The notes under the pieces were generated by a model that did not search any database, had not been told where the DNA came from, and saw only the letters and a program-made list of their open reading frames with translations. Source: Streblospio benedicti (taxonomy: Eukaryota; Annelida; Polychaeta; Spionida; Spionidae). From it: 64,000 bases of DNA. Below, piece after piece: positions 35,849 to 47,319 of the stretch (position 1 is its first letter; the number at the start of each line of letters is the position of its first letter). The translations under genes and the position numbers were made by a program. The stretch covers positions 20,506,846 through 20,570,845 of the forward strand of contig CM032659.1 of the NCBI GenBank assembly GCA_019095985.1, in the 5' to 3' direction.

Positions 35849-36775
35849 AGGTGCGACATGACGACAGGTGAGAATGAAAGCATTTCAAGCATCATGTATA
35901 ACTGGGGGACAGGTCCGACACGACGACAGGTGTATTAATGTCCCACCAGCGCCAGGTGCGACATGACGACAGGTGAGAATGAAAGCATTTCAAGCATCAT
36001 GTATAACTGGGGGAGAGGTCCGACACGACGACAGGTGTATTAATGTCCCACCAGCGCCAGGTGCGACATGACGACAGGTGAGAATGAAAGCATTTCAAGC
36101 ATCATGCATAACTTGGGGACAGGTCCGACACGACAACAGGTGTATGAATGTCCCACCAGCGCCAGGTGCGACATGACGACAGGTGAGAATGAAAGCATTT
36201 CAAGCATCATGTATAACTGGGGGACAGGTCCGACACGACGACAGGTGTATTAATGTCCCACCAGCGCCAGGTGCGACATGACGACAGGTGAGAATGAAAG
36301 CATTTCAAGCATCATGTATAACTGGGGGACAGGTCCGACACGACGACAGGTGTATTAATGTCCCACCAGCGCCAGGTGCGACATGACGACAGGTGAGAAT
36401 GAAAGCATTTCAAGCATCATGTATAACTGGGGGACAGGTCCGACACGACGACAGGTGTATGAATGTCCCACCAGCGCCAGGTGCGACATGACGACAGGTG
36501 AGAATGAAAGCATTTCAAGCATCATGTCCTTGGGGACAGGTCCGACACGATTTACAGGTGTATTAATGTCCCACCAGCGCCAGGTGCACATGACGACAGG
36601 TGAGAATGAAAGCATTTCAAGCATCATGTATATCTGGGGGACAGGTCCGACACGACGACAGGTGTCTTAATGTCCCACCAGCGCCAGGTGCGACATGACG
36701 ACAGGTGAGAATGAAAGCATTTCAAGCATCATGTATAACTGGGGGACAGGTCCGACACGAAGACAGGTGAAAAGG
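35849..36775 (+). repeat. 105-bp minisatellite array, left arm
   Basis: About nine units of period 105 bp, nearly identical, each with TGTCCCACCAGCGCCAGGTG, CGACATGACGACAGGTGAGA, ATGTATAACTGGGGGACAGG and TCCGACACGACGACAGGTGT. Units near 36520-36600 carry small deletions. It translates openly in several frames only because the unit is a multiple of three. Confidence 0.95.
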
Positions 36776-37440
36776 AAGAAAAACATTTCAATAATCTGTC
36801 AGAACTGCCGACACGTCGACAGGTGAGAATTTTTAACATTTCATCTGTCAGACCTGGAGTCCGACAGATGGTCGACAGTTGCGACACTTCGTCATTTTAA
36901 TTATAAACATTTCATCTGTCGCACATATCTTCCGACAGATGGTCGACAGGTCGCCGGATGAGAATGTGTATGTTCCACCCATATTTTTTGTGACCTCAGG
37001 GTCGACATGTCGACAGTTGAGAATTTCTAACATTTCATCTGTCAGACCTGGCATCCAACAGATGTTCGACAGTTACGACACATAGTCAGTTCAGAATTAT
37101 AAACATGTCATCTGTCGGACATGTCTTCCGACAGATGGTCGACAGGTCGCCGGATGAGTAGGAGTATGTTCTACCCATATTTTTCGTCCGACAGATGGTC
37201 GACAGTTCCGACACTTAGTCAGTTCAGAATTATAAACATTTCATCTGTCGAACATATTTTCCGACAGATGGTCGACAGGTCGCCGGCTGAGAATGTGTAT
37301 GTTCCACCCATGTTTTGTGACCTCCGGTCCGACAAGTCGACAGTTGAGAATTTTGAACAATTCATCTGTCAAATCCGGCGTCCGACAGATGGTCGACATT
37401 TCCGACACATAGTCCTGTCACAGTTATAAACAATTCAAAT
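36776..37440 (+). repeat. GACAGATGGTCGACAG-type degenerate repeats, left arm
   Basis: Irregular units with TCCGACAGATGGTCGACAGG, CATTTCATCTGTC and GAGAATGTGTATGTTCCACC. Each unit is itself partly palindromic (CATCTGTCGGA against TCCGACAGATG). The inverse counterpart is at 41341-42650. Confidence 0.85.
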
Positions 37441-37789
37441 CTACACATAATTATCTCATTGATCTCATTATCACATTGTAATATGAAACTTTTTTGTTAC
37501 AATTTGAAAAACATAATGAGGTACTGTTAAATAACAGTAAATGTGATACAACAAAGCTGGTGACCCACAATCCATGATTTTTAGTGATGAATATTTAAAA
37601 AGGCCAAAAATTATTAATTTTCCATGACTTAAAGTGATTGGATACAAATGTCATGATATTTCAGTTGGAGGTTTTCCAGGTGGAGCAGGAACATGTTAAA
37701 TATTAACCACATTGATATTTAAAGTGCACATAAAGCTATATACATGTATTGTATACCCCTGTGTCTGCAGCAGCGTTCTCGCTGTCATC

Positions 37790-39440
37790 GCGCATGTCAT
37801 CATCCGAGGACAGTCCGCGGGTATCCGCATCATTGCTGTTGCGGTCGCGCGGCGGATGCGGTCAAATTCTTGCGGTCGCGGGGCGGATGTGGTCAGAAAT
37901 ATGTGTTGCGGACACTTTGCGGATCAATGTAGTTACTTTGCGGACGCTTTGCGGTCAGAAACATTTGATTGACCGCGGATCATTCTTTGATCCGCATCTA
38001 CACCAGATCATTATAAGATTCTCTTTGATCGTAATCTTTTACTTTGTTTTTGAAAGAACATGCAAGCATGTTACTTTTTGATTTGATAAACTGCCATATT
38101 GCAGTTATTAGAGACATGTTAGAAAAACATATGAAGTGTATCTTACCTTCATTTTATAATGTTGTATTACATTTTAATAGAAACACCTCATACTTGTAAT
38201 CACCATATGTGTTGGAGTCAATTTCATATAATTACTGTCCTTAATTAGAGTTAACCGCTATGCACAGCATGGTTCCTTTTGAATTCATTGATAAGTAGCA
38301 GTTAGCTAGTTAGCCAATATGCATGACCTCTATGAAGATGTTTGCTTAACCTTAAGGAGTCTTTTATGACCATGCAAGTTAAATCTTAATTGGGAATAAA
38401 GCATTGTTCCAACAATGTGATATCCATTTGTTCTACGTTAAAGGGATGCATCCATTTTTATCTCTTATCATATAAAATATTTAGTTCTAAATGTGGGTAA
38501 ACATACATGTTGTATTGAAATAAACATAGATTCCAGTATGATTTCCTTTTGACTACTTTGATCTTAGTTAAGCAGAAATCTATTTGTCTTATTACCCTTG
38601 CATTCCCCTATAAATAAAGATGTAATTAGGAAATCAGTATCAGTTCACTTTGGAGTTACATGTATATCTGCTATATGCTGTGCTGTATAATCAATATTCA
38701 CTTTTCAAAATGGAATTAAGTGATGTATCACAAAAACTATCAGAAGGACAATTTAGCCTCCGGGATTGCAAAGGAAAATCTGATGTTTGGATACATTTTG
38801 GTATAATTATCAATGAGGAGAAATCAAATTTGGAATATGTTGCTTGCAAAAAATGCCAAACAGTGATTAAATATAAAGGCCGTGCATCAGGAACTACAAA
38901 TTTAAAGAGACACAAATGTAGAGTTTCAGTCTCTCAAACAGTTCTTGATTTTCCAAGAAAAACAATTCCAATTACACATTACAAAAAAAACGAACGTTGA
39001 TATCAAAAGTGCAGTAACAGAAAGCTGTGTAAACATGGTAACGTCGGACTTGCGTCCATTTGATATGATTAGTGGAGAAGGCTTCAAATCTTTCGTTCAG
39101 GATATTTTGAAGCATCAGTATGAATCAAAAAAGAACTATCATCTGTGGATTCAATTCTGCCTCATCCAACAACAGTGACTCGGCAACTTCATCTACAAGC
39201 TTTAGTTTTGGTTTATCATTTTCTTGCAAGTTTCACCACAGTAAATGATAATGATTCTGATAGCGGATCGTGTTTTGGATATATTGCGGATGATCTGTAA
39301 TAGTGTGGTCAAATTGCGGTCATTTTCTCTGTGGCAATGCGGTCGCGGGCGGATGCGGTCAAAATCTTGCGGTCGCGGGGCGGATGCGGACACAGAAGTG
39401 TAATTTGGTGCGGTCGCGGGCGGATGCGGTCGGAATGAAT
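37790..39440 (+). mobile_element. hAT transposon remnant (BED finger and start of transposase)
   Basis: From an ATG at 38710 the frame encodes SDVWIHFGIIINEEKSNLEY, VACKKCQTVIKYKGRASGT and TNLKRHKC: a BED zinc finger (C-x2-C...H-x-C). After a frame change in the A-run 38983-38990 it continues as AVTESCVNMVTSDLRPFDMI and SGEGFKSFVQDILKHQY, and after another near 39127-39132 as SVDSILPHPTTVTRQL. These are N-terminal hAT-transposase motifs. The catalytic core and dimerisation domain are absent: about 180 of the usual ~600+ residues remain. CG-rich blocks sharing GCGGATGCGGTCAAA and CTTGCGGTCGCGGGGCGGAT flank it at 37848-37890 and 39345-39390 in direct orientation. It lies in the centre of the foldback element. 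Confidence 0.85.
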
Positions 39441-39825
39441 TATTTTTTCCAGTATATATTCCCGAGATTCTGATAATTTGCTTATCAGGAATGCTTCATT
39501 GTGGTTAGTTTTTGCCTTGTACAGGGTTCCCACAAGTTTTTGAAAGAGATTTTTGAAGGTCATGTTTTTTTATATTGGAGTGAATTGTTCTAAATATAAG
39601 TCATTCATAGTAAAATAATACAAATTGTTTCATAAAATTTTATTTTATTAAAACAACAACTTTGAAACTGAACTACATAAAATCATATGAACAAAAGAAG
39701 TGTGAAAGTCAAAACAACTTATTCTATCCTGAACATCATACATCACAAGTCAACCTGAATGACTGCTCATTGTTAAGATAAAAATGATTAGTATAATTTA
39801 TTATATCTTTCTTCTTTTTCCACCC

Positions 39826-40250
39826 CCAGGCCTCGAGACACAACAACCAAGACAAAGGACACATTTTTTAAAACACCCCCCGGCCCCGATCAAGACACAA
39901 CCCTAAAGTCAAATGACACATTTTATCGAACCCCGGCCTCGAGACACAACAACCAAATCAAATGACACATTTTTTCGACCACCCCTCCGCCACGAGACAA
40001 AACAACCAAGACAAATAACACATTTTTTCGACCACCCCACAGCCTCGAGACCCAACCACCAAGTCAAATGACACATTTTTTCAACCAACCCTGGCCTCAA
40101 GATACAACCAAGAAGAGTGAAATGACACATTTTTTCGCCCCCCCCCCCCCCCCCATCAAGATACAACCACAATCAAGTAAAATGACACATTTTTTCTACC
40201 CCCCACCCAACGGCCTCGAGACACTACAACCAAGACAAATGACCAATATG
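39826..40250. repeat. Minisatellite, ~55-60-bp unit
   Basis: About seven units, each with AATGACACATTTTTTCGACC, a C-rich run of varied length (a poly-C of ~17 at 40138), GGCCTCGAGACAC and AACAACCAAGACAA. No coding content. Confidence 0.9.
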
Positions 40251-40760
40251 ATATGATGATAACAATAATAAAGAAATTATTTAGAAAACATGAATTGTCT
40301 GAATCTTGGGAATATATACTGGAATGAATATTTTTTCATCTGTCGCACTTGTCGAACATCTGTCGGAACGCCAGGTGCGACAGATGAAATGTTCAGTCTC
40401 AACTGTCGTCGTGTCTGTGTGTCTGACCTGAGACAGCCATATAAAGTTCTGTATAAGTTTGGCGAAAATCAAATGAAAAATAATGAAATTATTTGGAAAA
40501 TATGAATTGTCAATTTTTTTAATATGGAACCCTGGGAAGGGGTCAATTTTACATCCAGGGGAATGATTCAAATATGATATGATGATAACAATAATAAAGA
40601 AATTATTTAGAAAACATGAATTGTCTGAATCTCGGGGAATATATACTGGAATAAATATTTTTTCATCTGTCGCACTTGTCGCACATCTGTCGGAACGCCA
40701 GGTGCGACAGATGAAATGTTCAGTCTCAACTGTCGTCATGTCAGTGTCTGACCTGAGGTC
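40249..40760. repeat. Direct duplication, ~325-bp spacing
   Basis: ATATGATGATAACAATAATA, AAACATGAATTGTCTGAATC and CATCTGTCGGAACGCCAGGT with CAGTCTCAACTGTCGTC occur at 40249-40440 and again at 40574-40760. The GACAGATGAAATG part is related to the foldback arms, so pieces of arm repeat are also present in the centre. Confidence 0.9.
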
Positions 40761-41020
40761 ACAGAATCTTTTCTTTCCATATGTGGATATGTGGTCACTC
40801 TTAAGGTCATGTGCAATGAAGTGCTTACCATCATAGGTAGATAATGTACAAATGTGAGGTCATGTAAGGTCATTGGTCATCAGGTCATTGGTCATTGAGG
40901 TCATGTAACCTTATAATCATTAGAGGTTTGAAGCAATGCAATACATATAGTACATACCAGGTCAAGTAATTTTATAATGCTTTACATTCTGGAGCTAGTA
41001 CACAGGATAAATTTCCACTG

Positions 41021-42650
41021 CAGACACAGGGGTATACAATATATAGCTTTATGTGCACTTTAAATATCAATGTGGTTAATATTTACCATGTTCCTGCGCC
41101 ACCTGGAAAACCTAAAATATCATGACATTTGGATGCAATCACTTTAAGTCATGGAAAATGAAAAAATTTTGGCCTTTTTAAATATTCATTAATAAAAATC
41201 ATGGATTGTGGGTGACAAGCTTTGTTGTATCAACATTTACTCATATTTAACAGTACCTTGTGATGTTTTTCGAATTGTAACAACAAAGTTTCATATTACA
41301 ATGTGTAGAGTACTTCTCAATGAGATAATTACATGTAGATGTGAATTGTTTATAACGGTGACTGGACTATGTGTCGGATGTGTGGACCATCGGTCGGACT
41401 GCAGGTCTGTCCGGCGACTTGTCGTCCATCTGTCGCAAGACATTTATGACAGATTAAATGTTTATTATTCTGAACTGAGTAAGTGTCGGAAGTGTCAACC
41501 ATCCGTCGGACGACAGTTATGACAGATGAATGGCCACAAAGAATAGGGGAACATACACATTCTCATCCGGCGACTTGTCGTCCATCTGTCGCAACACATG
41601 TACGACAGATTAAATGTTTATAGTTCTGAACTGAGTAAGTGTCGGAACTGTCGACCATCCGTCGGACGACAGTTATGACAGATGAATGGCCACAAAAAAT
41701 AGGGGAGACATACACATTCTCATCCGGCGACTTGTCATCCATCTGTCGCAAGACAGGTAGGACAGATTAAATGTTTATAATTCTGAACTGAGTAAGTGTC
41801 GAAAGTGTCCACAATTCGTCGGATGACAGTTTTGACAGATTAATGAAATGTTTTCTTTTTCTGTTCACCTGTCGTTGTGTCGGACCTGACGCACAATTAT
41901 CTGGGGAGGTGAGAAACTATGAGGCAATATGATCTGGCAACACGTCGACCATCAGTCTTACGACACGTCTGACAGATAACTGAAATGTTTAATTCTTCTC
42001 ACCTGTCGTCGTGTCGGACGTGTCGCGCAATTATCTGGGGAGGTGAGAAACTATGATCTGGCGACCTGTCTACCATCTGTCGGGCGACAGTTCTGACGGA
42101 TAAATGAAATATTTTTACTTCTCACCTGTCGTCGTGTCGGACCTTTGGCCACAAAAATAGGGGGAACATACACATTCTCATCCGGCCACTTGTCGTCCAT
42201 CTGTCGCAAGACATTTATGACAGATTAAATGTTTATTATTCTGAACTGAATAAGTGTCGGAAGTGTCAACCATCCGTCGGACGACAGTTATGACAGATGA
42301 ATGGCCACAAAAAATAGGGGGAACATACTGAAATGTTTAATTCTTCTCACCTGTCCTGTCGGACATGTCCCCCAGTAATCTCGGGAGGTATGGCAATATG
42401 ATCTGGCGACACATTGACCATCAGTTGTACGACACGTCTGACAGATAACTGAAATGTTTAATTCTTCTCACCTGTCGTCGTGTCGGACGTGTCGCACAAT
42501 TATCTGGGGAGGTGGGAAACTATGATCTGGCGACCAGTCTACCATCTGTCGGGCGACAGTTCTGACGGATAAATGAAATATTTTTACTTCTCGAGGTATG
42601 AACCTATGATCTAACCAGCCGTCGCCAATCGGTCGTACGACAGTTCTGAC
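41021..42650 (-). repeat. Inner part of right arm of the foldback element
   Basis: 41021-41345 is the inverse of 37430-37768. From there to about 42650 come units with GTCGGACGACAGTTATGACA, GACAGATGAATGGCCACAAA and TCATCCGGCGACTTGTCGTC, more numerous and more varied than in the left arm. Confidence 0.85.
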
Positions 42651-42689
42651 AGATTATTGAAATGTTTTTTCTTCCTTTTCACCTGTCGT

Positions 42690-43287
42690 CATGTCGGACC
42701 TGTCCCCCAGTTAGACATGATGCTTGAAATGCTTTCATTCTCACCTGTCGTCATGTCGCACCTGGCGCTGGTGGGACATTAATACACCTGTCGTCGTGTC
42801 GGACCTGTCCCCCAGATATACATGATGCTTGAAATGCTTTCATTCTCACCTGTCGTCATGTCGCACCTGGCGCTGGTGGGAATTAGTACACCTGTCGTCG
42901 TGTCGGACCTGTCCCCCAGTTATACATGATGCTTGAAATGCTTTCATTCTCACCTGTCGTCATGTCGCACCTGACGCTGGTGGGACATTAATACACCTGT
43001 CGTTGTGTTGGACCTGATCCCCAGTTATACATGATGCTTGAAATGCTTTCATTCTCACCTGTCGTCATGTCGCACCTGACGCTGGTGGGACATTAATACA
43101 CCTGTCGTTGTGTCGGACCTGATCCCCAGTTATACATGATGCTTGAAATGCTTTCATTCTCATCTGTCGTCATGTCGCGCCTGGCGCTGGTGGGACATTA
43201 ATACACCTGTCGTCGTGTCGGACCTGTCCCCCAGTTATACATGATGCTTGAAATGCTTTCATTCTCACCTGTCGTCATGTCGCACCT
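42690..43287 (-). repeat. 105-bp minisatellite array, right arm
   Basis: About six inverse units of the left-arm array (CACCTGTCGTCATGTCGCAC, CAGTTATACATGATGCTTGA, TGCTTTCATTCTCACCTGTC). The array stops sharply at CGCACCT|AGGCTTTGC, the outer edge of the element. Confidence 0.95.
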
Positions 43288-44050
43288 AGGCTTTGCTTCA
43301 GTCCTGAAGCCACACAATAATAGTAATAAGTGATCCATATACAAAAACATATAAATGTTGGTAAATTGATGATTAGATACAATTAATTCTCACACTCCAA
43401 GTAGTAATTATAAATGGGCTACAGTGGCGATATTTTGCATATTACACAGTCCAAATATGAGCATGAGTAGTAAAATGGGCGGAGCTATATAAAAATGTAC
43501 TAATCAAATCAATCTTTCATTGCCACATTTCTGTTTTAGCCCTGCCCATTTTACTTCAACATAACGGTTGACATAAAAGACTCTGCGCACAACGATCCGT
43601 AAAACGCGTTTGCCACACCAATAATAACGTAAGTCGCTCTGAACATAGTTTATAAGTGCATTCCCATGCATAATGGCGCTTTAGTAAATTGTGATACACA
43701 AAAGATCACAAAACAAGTTAGAAAAAGTCGAATAATTGTGTAGAAAACATAGTCAACGATTCCACAGCCACAGGAGTTTTGCCGGCAAGAGGTGTCAAAT
43801 TACAGCCGTTATATATACATTTTGTAGCTATACAAAGTCAGTTTTGAGAACAGCTTTCTTGAAAATTGCACCTTCCGAACTATCATTTATTATATGTTTA
43901 TCCTTAATACAAGCTCAAACCTATGAATGTACATTTGTAGGAAAATGTTGTCCCTCTATCAATCTGTAATTTTTTGTACATTTTATGAAATATAAAGTTG
44001 TTTTAAATGATGTTTTCCCATCAAATCTGTGAAATTGTGTCAAATTTAAT
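43288..44050. other. Intron sequence, nothing recognised
   Basis: Unique AT-rich sequence between the foldback element and the next duplicated element. A 77-codon frame at 43736-43969 has no motif I recognise. Confidence 0.3.
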
Positions 44051-44101
44051 TGCGTCGCTTCAGCTCAGCTGCTGAGGCAAGCATTGTGTTTCGTTCGTTT
44101 G

Positions 44102-44164
<63 letters not shown>

Positions 44165-45358
44165 GTAACTATGTAACTAACTAACTATGTATGTATGTAT
44201 GTATGTATGTATGTATGTATGTATGTATGTATGTATGTATGTTTCTGTATGTATGTATGAGGTATGTATGTATGTCTCCGAACAAGCCAGAGCTTTAAAA
44301 GTTTCGATTCAAACTTTACAGGTACCCACTATGAGGTATGAGGCGACACCAAAGTGATTCAATTTTGGGCACTCTGCCAATTGAATTTTGTTTTCTAGAA
44401 GCGCTTTTATGACATTTTTAATGATATTCAATGCACTTAGCCAGCAAGAAAAAAATCAATATTCCAACCAAGCAGCAAAATTGATTATTGAATTTGAAAC
44501 TGATATTGATTATCATCTTGTTATCCAGTACTATTGTATGGCAACACAAATATCTTTATGCTGATTCTGATTCATTCTGATGTTTTCTCCTTAAATTCAT
44601 AAATTTCTTGATTGTAAAGTATACATTATTTCAGTATATATCTTAATTGCCCATAAGTCAACTTCGTTCTAGCGACGCAGTGTTCTTTGAACACTTTTGA
44701 TCTAGTCTTATTATTGCGTTGCTTCAGCTCAGCTGCTGAAGCAAGCAATGTGTTTCGTTCGTTTGTAACTAACGAACTAACTAACTATGTAACTATGTAA
44801 CTAACTATGTATGTATGTATGTATGTCTCCGGACAAGCTAGAGCTTTAACCGTTGCACCGATTTCGTTCAAACTTTACACGGCTATGAGGTATGAGGCGA
44901 TACCGAAGTGATTCGATTTGGGCGCTCTGCCAATTAAATTTTGCTTTATAGAAGCGCTTTTATTTTTTTTCATTTTTTTTTCCAAAGTGATTTGATTTTG
45001 GGCGCTCTGTCAATTAAATTTTGCTTTCTAGAAGCGCTTTTATGACATTTTTAATGATATTCATTGCACTTAGCCAGCAAGAAAAAAAATCAATATTCCA
45101 ACCAAGCAGCAAAATTGATTATTGGATTTGAAACTGATATTGATTATCATCTTGCTATTCAGTACTATTGTATGGCAACACAAATATCTTTTTGCTGGAT
45201 ATATTAATTCTGATTCATTCTGATGTTTTCTCCTCAAATTCATAAATTTCTTGATTGTAAAGTATACATTATTTCAGTACACTTTGTATATATCTTAATT
45301 GCCCATAAGTCAACGTCGTTCTAGCGATGCAGTGTTCTTGGTACACTTTTGATCTAGT
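44051..45358. mobile_element. Two tandem copies of a ~650-bp non-autonomous element
   Basis: Copy 1 starts TGCGTCGCTTCAGCTCAGCT at 44051 and copy 2 TGCGTTGCTTCAGCTCAGCT at 44715. Both contain GTTTCGTTCGTTTGTAACTA, GGCGCTCTGCCAATT-type text and end with GTTCTAGCGACGCAGTG (44671) or its variant (45323). TGCGTCGCT and AGCGACGCA form 9-bp inverted ends, but similarity continues about 30 bp past them to GATCTAGT, so the true limits are uncertain. A CTAA then GTAT microsatellite fills 44100-44275 in copy 1 and is shorter in copy 2. Confidence 0.7.
44101..44275. repeat. CTAA and GTAT tetranucleotide microsatellites
   Basis: About 15 ACTA units followed by about 15 TATG units with minor interruptions. 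Confidence 0.97.
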
Positions 45359-45662
45359 TTTCATTGTTGATTTTTTTTTCATTCATTTTTAAAACTTTTT
45401 CACCATTAAATTGTCAGACAAGTAGTAAATATAAAAAGAGCCAAAATTTGTAATTTTAGAACAAACAATTATTATTTCAATTTGAGATTTATGACTTTCA
45501 AAAAGTTCTAGGAAACATGCACCATCATCACATATATTTTGATTATGAAAATTCTATTAGATTTAGGATGTCTAAATTAAGTAAGATCATGCAAGAGATA
45601 TTATAGCAGCCATTGATATCTTTGTTTGACTGCAGATTTGATTAGTTTATGAATTAACGTGT

Positions 45663-46330
45663 GTTCACACATACGCGATATCGCTTGAGCGACGGAGCGA
45701 CGAAGCGACAGGCGATATTTTCGGTATATCATATTTGCATCGAGCCGTTCACACATACGCGACGAAGCGACGAGGCGATATCGCTTGAGCGATTTTTTCG
45801 CTTCATGAGCGATAAAATCGCCTCGTCGCTAGGCGATTTCCCTGGAACACGATCGTTATTTAATTGATCTGTTATATAATTATTGACCAGGACTGTTTCA
45901 TTGATTTTTTTTATTGACACTCAGTACACTAAACAGGACACCACACAGTATTGGAATCGTTTTTTTTTAAATTAGTTTGAGAAAACTAAGAAAAGAAATA
46001 ATTAACATGGATAAAGTCCCCCGGGATAAAATTGAAAAGCTAATATTGTTAGTAAAAGACCTACGACCGAATATGTATGATTATTATATTCCATGAAAGA
46101 CCACAGCAATAAACAGTACCTTCAATGATTCAGTATCGGCTATAAACTATTGGGAAAACTATTGGAAAAAATTAATCAATTGGAGATAAAGATTTTTTAT
46201 ATATTCAAGGAAAATCGGCAGTGAAAATCGCTTGCAAAATCGCGTCTGTGTGAACACTCAATCGCCCATCGCCTCATCGCCACGTCGCTCCGTCGCTTCG
46301 TCGCTCAAGCGATATCGCGTATGTGTGAAC
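45663..46330. mobile_element. TIR element, 668 bp, GTTCACACATACGCG ends
   Basis: GTTCACACATACGCGATATC followed by GCTTGAGCGACG opens the element; the inverse closes it at 46330. Subterminal GAGCGACGAAGCGACG words fill both ends. A second partial copy of the left terminus lies at 45749-45800. There is no coding capacity, so it is a MITE-type element. Flanks (AATTAACGTGT and GTACGCTTATG) do not show an obvious target duplication, so the superfamily stays open. Confidence 0.85.
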
Positions 46331-47319
46331 GTACGCTTATGGGTCCCATTTCTAGGAAATGAAGGGTGGGTCTATTTGTTATTGATTATTTTGTTTTGTC
46401 ACTAAAATTAAGTGAAACAAAACATTATCAGAAAGTGAGGAAGATGTTAGGCAATGTATACATTTGCATCAGAAGGTAGTGGACAATTTATTTCTTGGCC
46501 AATTTATGGTTTGAAGTGGAAAGTGAGGCTTCCCGGCAAGTACACTATCAATTTCTGTACAAGTCTAATTTTTCTATATCACCATACAATGCACGGCAGC
46601 TTGAAGGAAACATGTTTGGGACATGCTAGTGTCGGCTTTAAACCGGTCTCTGTCTGTTTTATTTTTAATTAGAATAGGCTAAAACACCTATTCTAGAAAA
46701 TCTGAGTGAGAAATACTCAGCACTCTGCCAAATAGCACACTGATATCATTTCATTGCATACTTGTATGGCCTTGTAATCAGAGTGTGATAACCCTTCAGT
46801 AACCCTTATCTGGGAAGTTATTTCTAAATTTAAAAACTAATTATTGTTAAGAAAATGTTCTCAAACACTAATAGATGAAAATAATAATTAAAATCAAAGT
46901 GTACTAAAAATAAGACATTAACATTACTGACAACAATGTATTATGTTTGGTTACATAAAAAAAATTGCCATACTAATTTCCAAATAAACATTTAAATGAT
47001 CAGATGAAATCTGATGTATCATCCACCTTTAAAAAGCCACCAACGCGATATGAATCTAATACCTTTCTTCAATACTTGGGGGTTGAGTTTGGGCTTGTTT
47101 GGAGGAACTGCTGGTTCTGTTTATAAAGAAGATTTCTGATGTTTTATATGAAATGCTGGCTTTAGTTTATGGATTTTATGATAGTAAAATATTGGACCTG
47201 AGTACCTTGACATCTATACCCGACCTCAGGCCAGGTACCAGGTGATTACTTTTCTTTCAACATAAAGCTTATAAATGTATAATGTAACAAAAATTGTATC
47301 ATTTAAAAATAAACAAGTA
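46331..47319. other. Intron sequence, nothing recognised
   Basis: AT-rich sequence with no recognised gene, RNA or repeat. Confidence 0.3.

Larger units (their letters stand above)
35830..43287. mobile_element. 7.5-kb foldback element with minisatellite arms
   Basis: The left arm 35830-37768 and right arm 41021-43287 are inverted copies of each other. From the outside in, each arm has: a ~105-bp array (AGGTGCGACATGACGACAGG, AATGAAAGCATTTCAAGCAT); a zone of CATCTGTCGGACATGTCTTC / CCGACAGATGGTCGACAG type units; and ~330 bp of unique sequence (37430-37768 against 41021-41345) ending at GTATACCCCTGTGTCTGCAG. Arms differ in unit number. The 3.2-kb centre holds a hAT transposase remnant and two further tandem arrays. 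I see no clear target duplication. Foldback structures with repeat-built arms are known among eukaryotic DNA transposons; which superfamily moved this one is not shown. Confidence 0.85.

Noticed and set aside
36068-36670. Open frames with repeats like TTGENESISSIM
   Set aside because: They are translations of the 105-bp minisatellite, whose length is a multiple of three; the same is true on the other strand.
39525-40533. Possible small hAT element between CAGGGTTCCCAC and GGAACCCTG
   Set aside because: Inverted similarity is only nine bases and the 8-bp flanks (GCCTTGTA and GGAAGGGG) do not match.
35849-43287. Regular repeat arrays resembling a CRISPR locus
   Set aside because: Units are contiguous with no unique spacers, the arrays are inverted to each other, and the context is eukaryotic.
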